Origin: Candidatus Bathyarchaeota archaeon
GTDB lineage: Archaea; Thermoproteota; Bathyarchaeia; Bathyarchaeales; Bathycorpusculaceae
Reading direction: 5' to 3'
Length of the DNA stretch: 64,000 nucleotides
Assembly: GCA_026014595.1 (NCBI GenBank)
Contig: JAOZHY010000016.1
Coordinates: 62,001-126,000 of the forward strand
How positions within the stretch are numbered: the stretch's first letter is position 1; every line of letters begins with the position of its first letter. The notes beneath the pieces were generated by a model, which was not told the DNA's origin, made no database searches, and saw nothing but the letters and a program-made list of their open reading frames with translations. The position numbers were made by a program, and so were the translations under genes. Positions 60,099 through 64,000 of this stretch are shown piece after piece.

Positions 60099-60392
60099 TT
60101 AGCTTGGTTTTTTGGACAGCGTTATTTCCATCGTCGAAACCATTCTGCTCTTGTTCTCTCCTTCTCTCGGCGGCATCTCGGCTGTTCCGATGGTTATCTT
60201 GCTTACCTGGAGGTCTTTCACGAAACGGTTTCGGGCTATTTCAGCCACGTCAACTGCTGTGGTTATCGCTTGGCCGCGTGCTTTCAGCGTAATCTCATTC
60301 AGGTTTCCCGAGGAGAGACTCGTGATTATCGCTAGAACGTAGCTCATTGGTGGTTTGTTTCCGACGAAGATCACATCTGCATTCTCAGTCAT
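60099..60392 (-). CDS. alba: Chromatin protein Alba
   Basis: A 97-residue Alba. VIFVGNKPPMSYVLAIITSL opens the protein with the conserved nucleic-acid-binding loop; LKARGQAITTAVDVAEIARN follows, then ITIGTAEMPPREGENKSRMV (hairpin loop) and STMEITLSKK. It coats DNA and RNA as a dimer. The frame is open to 60491, but ATG 60392 with GGAGTGA upstream matches the family. The conserved acetylation-site lysine region is partly replaced at the N-terminus (NKPPMS instead of xKPxMN). Confidence 0.95.
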   Translation of the reverse strand: MTENADVIFVGNKPPMSYVLAIITSLSSGNLNEITLKARGQAITTAVDVAEIARNRFVKDLQVSKITIGTAEMPPREGENKSRMVSTMEITLSKKPS

Positions 60393-60619
60393 TTTCTTCA
60401 CTCCTATTTTTGTTGTTTCTTTTGTGTAACGTTGCTGCTTATGCGGTTCCGTTCGCGGCAGAACGTTACTGCCTCCTAAATAACCTGCCACTTCCTTATA
60501 AGTCCACTGAAAAAAAGGGGCTGCAGCCGCTGCAGATCTTGCGGTTCAGCTTGGTTAACGCGCCCTCTAAATGCACCCGACATCCCCTTTTGCTTCAAAA
60601 ATGCGGGCTCGCATAATCC

Positions 60620-60635
60620 AGTTTAAATATTAAAT
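60620..60635 (+). promoter_or_regulatory. Promoter of the CDP-alcohol phosphatidyltransferase gene
   Basis: GTTTAAATATTAAATT lies about 25-40 nt before the TTG start at 60661. The gap between Alba (60392) and this box shows nothing else recognised. Confidence 0.45.
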
Positions 60636-60660
60636 TTTGACATACAATTAGCGATTTGAA

Positions 60661-61275
60661 TTGCTAACGAGACTGAAGAAAAAAGTCCAGGAGATGTTGA
60701 GTTCTGAAGCGGAAGCCGCGCACAGGTTAGGATTAACTCCCAACACGGTGAGCGCCATTGGTTTGGCTCTTTCGCTTTTTTCCGCCGTCGCCTACGCGTT
60801 GGCGCTAAGACATCCTTTGCTGCTCTTGTTGGCTACGATTCTGCTTTTGGCTTCCGGCTTCTGCGACACGCTGGACGGTATACTGGCACGCAATTACAAT
60901 CAGGCTTCCGTATTCGGTGGTTTTTTCGATTCTCTTCTTGACAGATACGCCGACGCCATCGTTTTTGGAGGCGTGATAATTGGCGGGTTGTGTTACCCTG
61001 AATGGGGCTTTGCTGCGTTGGCAGGTGCTCTACTGGTGAGTTATAGCCGCGCAAGAGCCGAGGCAGCAGGAATTAAGATGGAGTCTGTGGGTTTAGCTGA
61101 AAGGGCCGAGCGCATGTTGATTCTCGCTGCGGCAAGTTTAATCGCGATTTTTTGGCTTCCAGCCTTGAACTGGGGGATTATTCTACTTGCGGTTCTCTCG
61201 AACCTTACGGTTCTGCAAAGAGGACTTCACGTTTACAATTCGTTAAAGAAAAAAGCGGATAGCCCAGAGACTTAA
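60661..61275 (+). CDS. CDP-alcohol phosphatidyltransferase, probable archaetidylinositol-phosphate synthase
   Basis: A 204-residue integral-membrane enzyme with about six helices. The signature D-x2-D-G-x2-A-R-x8-G-x3-D-x3-D is complete in CDTLDGILARNYNQASVFGG followed by FFDSLLDRYAD (about residues 68-98). It condenses CDP-archaeol with a polar head group, in archaea most often inositol-1-phosphate, in membrane lipid synthesis. The head group cannot be fixed from the motif. The start is TTG 60661. It converges with the eS26 gene with a four-nt overlap. Confidence 0.88.
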   Translation: MLTRLKKKVQEMLSSEAEAAHRLGLTPNTVSAIGLALSLFSAVAYALALRHPLLLLLATILLLASGFCDTLDGILARNYNQASVFGGFFDSLLDRYADAIVFGGVIIGGLCYPEWGFAALAGALLVSYSRARAEAAGIKMESVGLAERAERMLILAAASLIAIFWLPALNWGIILLAVLSNLTVLQRGLHVYNSLKKKADSPET

Positions 61276-61562
61276 TATCGTCTTTTGTAACGTGAGTGCC
61301 GCTCGTTTTCAGCTCTCACTTTAACGATTCCTCGGTGTACCGCGCAGGAAATGCAGTAGTATTTGGTGTCTACCCAAGAAGACAGGTATGTTCCTTTCTG
61401 TCGAAGTTCCTTGGCTAATTGAGGCTCGACGAAGGACACTCGGCGCGTGGACTTTTTGGCTTTGTCGCGTGGCACCATTGATCCACAATTGGCGCATTGT
61501 ACGAGACCGCTGCTTCCTTTACTTCCTTTGGATCTTCCACGGCTTTTTCGCTTGAATGGCAA
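61272..61562 (-). CDS. rps26e: Small-subunit ribosomal protein eS26
   Basis: A 96-residue eS26. The basic start PFKRKSRGRSKGSKGSSG, the zinc site CANCG (23-26) with CISC (70-73), and the sequence CGSMVPRDKAKKSTRRVSFV are characteristic. eS26 sits at the mRNA exit channel. In archaea it is largely confined to the TACK and Asgard groups, so it supports the taxonomic reading. The start is TTG 61560-61562 with AAAGGAG about ten nt upstream. Confidence 0.93.
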   Translation of the reverse strand: MPFKRKSRGRSKGSKGSSGLVQCANCGSMVPRDKAKKSTRRVSFVEPQLAKELRQKGTYLSSWVDTKYYCISCAVHRGIVKVRAENERHSRYKRRY

Positions 61563-61615
61563 TTATATTTGACTCCTTTTGGCTCTTCGCCATTGCAATT
61601 AGTTACTTCTCTAAC

Positions 61616-62503
61616 TTATATATCTGCCCTCAACTTTAGGAGAAAAGCGATGTTGGCTTTTGGGTCTATTTCAGGTATTATTTTCCCCGTTGGCGACGTC
61701 ATCAGAGTGGTTACTCCAGGTCCGTGTCCGGCTGTCACGCAGTTTGTATGCACCACTATGCCTATGGAAACGGCGCCTTGCCTATAGATTCTTCCATAAG
61801 AATTGTCTGCGTCGATTATAGCTACTAAGTCACCGAGGCGTAGCTTCTCGAGCCCGTATTGTTCGATTACGGTTTCGTCGAAGAGTTGGATGTCGTAGTC
61901 TCCTGAATGTACGTGGTTGGAACCTAATCCTGAGCCCATTATGGCTGCGGGAACCATGTGTGCCACGCGAACCTCAAGTCTGTCGCCGTTAGCTGCGGGT
62001 TTCATTGCCTCCAGAAGACGTGGGTCCGTGTTCATCACCTTTATCTCTGGAAAATCAAGCAGTTTTAAGCCCACACCAAAGGCTTTCACGAGAATCTTGT
62101 CGCCATGCAACAGCTTATCCAAGGTTTCTGGCGGAAAATCAATAAGGACATGTTCTATTCCGCCGTGCTTGCCGGTGACGACGCCCTTGGCGCCCTTCGC
62201 TTCGCCAGTAACGACTACTGCTTCGTTCCCGATGCATGAAAGCACGTTAAAGGCGGTGTTGGCTGCTTGCCCGCTGCGCGGGTCGTTTTCCTTGTTTTCC
62301 ACGCTGACGCCAGGTTCTACGTGGTCGGCTTCCCAGCCGCATGCTGGGTCTCCGACTCTGATGTTGTAGGTTATTCCTCCTACTCCCGGCAAAACTGACG
62401 GCGTTCCCGCGGCTGAAACATTGTAAACTGACCTGAGGGTAGGGCTGGCGACTTCTCCCATGACTGAGATTCGCACGAGTTTATCCACGTTTGTTCTTAG
62501 CAT
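61616..62503 (-). CDS. DUF4438-like protein
   Basis: A 295-residue soluble, beta-rich protein. The opening LRTNVDKLVRISVMGEVASP, GVGGITYNIRVGDPACGWEA, VVVTGEAKGAKGVVTGKHGG, the SGLGSNHVHSGDYDIQLFDE segment and HTNCVTAGHGPGVTTLMTSP resemble the DUF4438 family seen in thermophilic bacteria and archaea. Function is unknown; conserved Cys, His and Asp residues suggest a hydrolase-like active site. ATG 62503 is clear. It is 53 nt upstream of eS26 on the same strand. Confidence 0.75.
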   Translation of the reverse strand: MLRTNVDKLVRISVMGEVASPTLRSVYNVSAAGTPSVLPGVGGITYNIRVGDPACGWEADHVEPGVSVENKENDPRSGQAANTAFNVLSCIGNEAVVVTGEAKGAKGVVTGKHGGIEHVLIDFPPETLDKLLHGDKILVKAFGVGLKLLDFPEIKVMNTDPRLLEAMKPAANGDRLEVRVAHMVPAAIMGSGLGSNHVHSGDYDIQLFDETVIEQYGLEKLRLGDLVAIIDADNSYGRIYRQGAVSIGIVVHTNCVTAGHGPGVTTLMTSPTGKIIPEIDPKANIAFLLKLRADI

Positions 62504-62675
62504 AAGCTATTCCTCATTCATGCTGTTTACTTGGCAGAAGCTAATAAACTTGCACCGTATCGTTTTTAAGCGCCACGGCGAACAGTTTTGATTTAGGTAA
62601 CTCTTAAATTCAGCGGTTCTTATTGTTGACTTGTAAAAACCAACCTGGCATAACTGTTGGGAGTGGTTCTTGGCA

Positions 62676-63260
62676 ATGGCTGAAATTGGATTAAGAACAA
62701 GAATGCTGGTCAGAGATGCCATGAGCAGTCCAGTGGTAACCTTAGGCGAGGAGGAAACTTCAAACAAGGTCGCTAAGCTCATGGATGAAAATAATTTAGG
62801 CTGCGTAATAGTCACGAACAAGGCTGGAAAACCTCTTGGAATAATCACGGAAAGAGACCTTGTTAAAAGAGTCTTGTCGAAAAACCTGAAACCCGACGCT
62901 GTAAAGGCAAAAGACATTATGACTTCCCCGTTGGTCACCATAGAACCCGACGCTACCATTAGCGACGCCGCGAGGAGGATGAGCCGCCTAGACATCAGGA
63001 GACTTGCTGTGCTCTATAAAGGCAACCTGGTTGGGGTGATTTCAAGCAAGGACATTCTTGGCGTAATGCCTGAGTTGATTGAGATAATTCAGGAGCGAAC
63101 ACGCATAGAAAGCGAAACTGGCGCAGAAGAGTCGGAAGAGGAAGAGATGCCTCTTTCAGGATACTGCGACCGCTGCGGCGTGTACTCTGAAAACCTGAAG
63201 GACGTTAATGGGCAAAACCTGTGCGAAGACTGCCGCATAGAACTAGAAGGCGAAAAATAA
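62676..63260 (+). CDS. CBS-domain protein with C-terminal zinc ribbon
   Basis: About 194 residues. Two CBS motifs (VRDAMSSPVVTLGEEETSNK ... GIITERDLVKRVL, and AKDIMTSPLVTIEPDATISD ... GVISSKDILGVM) form a Bateman module that senses adenine nucleotides. After an acidic linker, CDRCG and CEDCR make a zinc ribbon. Such proteins act as energy sensors or gene regulators; the zinc ribbon suggests contact with nucleic acid. ATG 62676 is preferred; TTG 62670 is two codons upstream. It is divergent from the DUF4438-like gene. Confidence 0.88.
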   Translation: MAEIGLRTRMLVRDAMSSPVVTLGEEETSNKVAKLMDENNLGCVIVTNKAGKPLGIITERDLVKRVLSKNLKPDAVKAKDIMTSPLVTIEPDATISDAARRMSRLDIRRLAVLYKGNLVGVISSKDILGVMPELIEIIQERTRIESETGAEESEEEEMPLSGYCDRCGVYSENLKDVNGQNLCEDCRIELEGEK

Positions 63261-63344
63261 ACCTGCACTCATTGTTTCCTACACGAAAATAAACCTTTTT
63301 TAATCTACTTTGCGCTATTCACCTAAACAGCGAGCGCGTTAAAC

Positions 63345-64000
63345 TTGATTGTCGATTCTGTGCTGACAAACGCGAAGGCATACTGGCACAACGGCATAGT
63401 TGACTGCAGCGTAGCCGTTGAGGATGGCAGAATCTACAAAATCGGCAGGGAGACGCAGATGCCGAAAGCCGACGAGAAAACCAACCTCCATGACCTTTTG
63501 GTTTTGCCAGGCTTTATAGACGTTCACGTGCACCTTCGTGATGAAGAGAAATCGTACAAAGAAGACTTTTTCACGGGAACTGCAGCTGCGGCTGCAGGTG
63601 GCTTCACGACAGTTCTGGACATGCCCAACAATGCTCCAGTGACAATGAGCGCCGAGACCTTGCGGAACCGCATGCAAATAGCCGCCAGAAAAATTCTCGT
63701 AAACGTCGGGTTTTACTCCGAATTTCCAACGAGCCTGACTGAGATTGAGAACATCGTGGCTCAGGGCGCCGCAGCCTTCAAACTGTTCATGGCCTGTCAG
63801 GTTGGCGGACTAAACATCGACGACGACCGCGCCGTGCAAGACGCGTTCGCCAAAGCAGGAGAGTTAGACGTTCCAGTGGCGGTGCACGCAGAAGACAAAG
63901 CCTTGCTGACGGCGAATAAAGAGAAAATGAAACAAGCCAAACACAACGACGCCGCTGCCTTCCTGAAGGCGCACTCGGAAGAGGTGGAACTCAAAGCCGT
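63345..64000 (+). CDS. pyrC: Dihydroorotase, C-terminus beyond the window
   Basis: The first 218 residues are visible. The metal motif GFIDVHVHLRDE (about 55-66) and the GGFTTVLDMPNNAPVT segment are those of type I dihydroorotase, which closes N-carbamoyl-aspartate to dihydroorotate in pyrimidine synthesis. The bridging Lys is likely in AAFKLFMACQ, and the next His in VAVHAEDKALL. Allantoinase or hydantoinase relatives share the fold, but HVHLRDE favours dihydroorotase. The start is TTG 63345-63347. The frame stays open to the window edge. Confidence 0.88.
   Translation, partial: MIVDSVLTNAKAYWHNGIVDCSVAVEDGRIYKIGRETQMPKADEKTNLHDLLVLPGFIDVHVHLRDEEKSYKEDFFTGTAAAAAGGFTTVLDMPNNAPVTMSAETLRNRMQIAARKILVNVGFYSEFPTSLTEIENIVAQGAAAFKLFMACQVGGLNIDDDRAVQDAFAKAGELDVPVAVHAEDKALLTANKEKMKQAKHNDAAAFLKAHSEEVELKA

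Noticed and set aside
60003-60335. Plus-strand frames of 76-110 codons over the alba region
   Set aside because: They are antisense to alba, which is unmistakable on the minus strand.

Overview
The window is a gene-dense stretch of an archaeal chromosome, most likely from the TACK group and probably a Bathyarchaeia-like lineage. The signs are: ribosomal protein eS26 (61272-61562), Alba, transcription factor E, aMBF1, the archaeal ThrRS editing domain, a gins-mcm gene pair, archaeal NAC, archease plus RtcB, tRNA genes with encoded CCA, TATA-type promoters close to start codons, and many TTG and GTG starts preceded by GGTGA-type ribosome binding sites. No rRNA, CRISPR array, integrase or transposase gene was seen.

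Layout. 1-5504: a cobalamin block, with a minus-strand operon btuF-btuC-btuD-(DUF71 ATPase)-cobT and a divergent cobZ-like phosphatase. 5573-9430: an unknown Rossmann protein, a membrane glycosyltransferase and ProRS. 9470-17550: a tungsten-type aldehyde oxidoreductase, alanine and branched-chain aminotransferases, ThrRS, a zinc protein, a PfkB kinase and NAC. 17690-19430: a small accessory island with a putative modification-dependent nuclease, a 75-residue partner, a frameshifted AbrB-like gene and an ORF remnant. 19571-24338: information-processing genes (PUA protein, aMBF1, HflX, aTrm56, TFE, HD hydrolase, DUF2110-like). 24361-27313: a possible tRNA-Val-linked insertion carrying a membrane winged-helix regulator and a MacB-type exporter. 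27385-35058: a surface-glycan cluster (DUF354, hexapeptide acyltransferase, truncated UDP-sugar dehydrogenase relative, five glycosyltransferases). 35213-40331: glutamate dehydrogenase, GINS, MCM and the UDP-GlcNAc 2-epimerase WecB. 40411-47175: an orphan RnfD-ferredoxin fusion, an HtpX protease with an EF-hand, a GalT-like enzyme, and a large membrane-anchored beta-propeller/Ig/glycosidase protein. 47221-49486: an ABC-2 exporter operon with a truncated Lrp-type regulator and a frameshifted permease. 49493-59470: hypotheticals, an M42 peptidase, flavodoxin, archease, adenylate kinase, an MBL hydrolase, RtcB and several small membrane proteins. 59615-64000: tRNA-Gly, Alba, a CDP-alcohol phosphatidyltransferase, eS26, a DUF4438-like protein, a CBS-zinc ribbon protein and the start of dihydroorotase.

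The most unusual structure outside genes is a dispersed repeat of about 90-148 bp present four times (6371, 13851, 51291, 59708). Two copies are identical over 129 nt in opposite orientation. Other points for follow-up are the nuclease island at 18 kb, the EF-hand in HtpX, the single-gene RnfD-ferredoxin fusion, the BtuD C-terminal extension and the propeller-glycosidase fusion. All functional calls come from reading motifs by eye; no database search was run.
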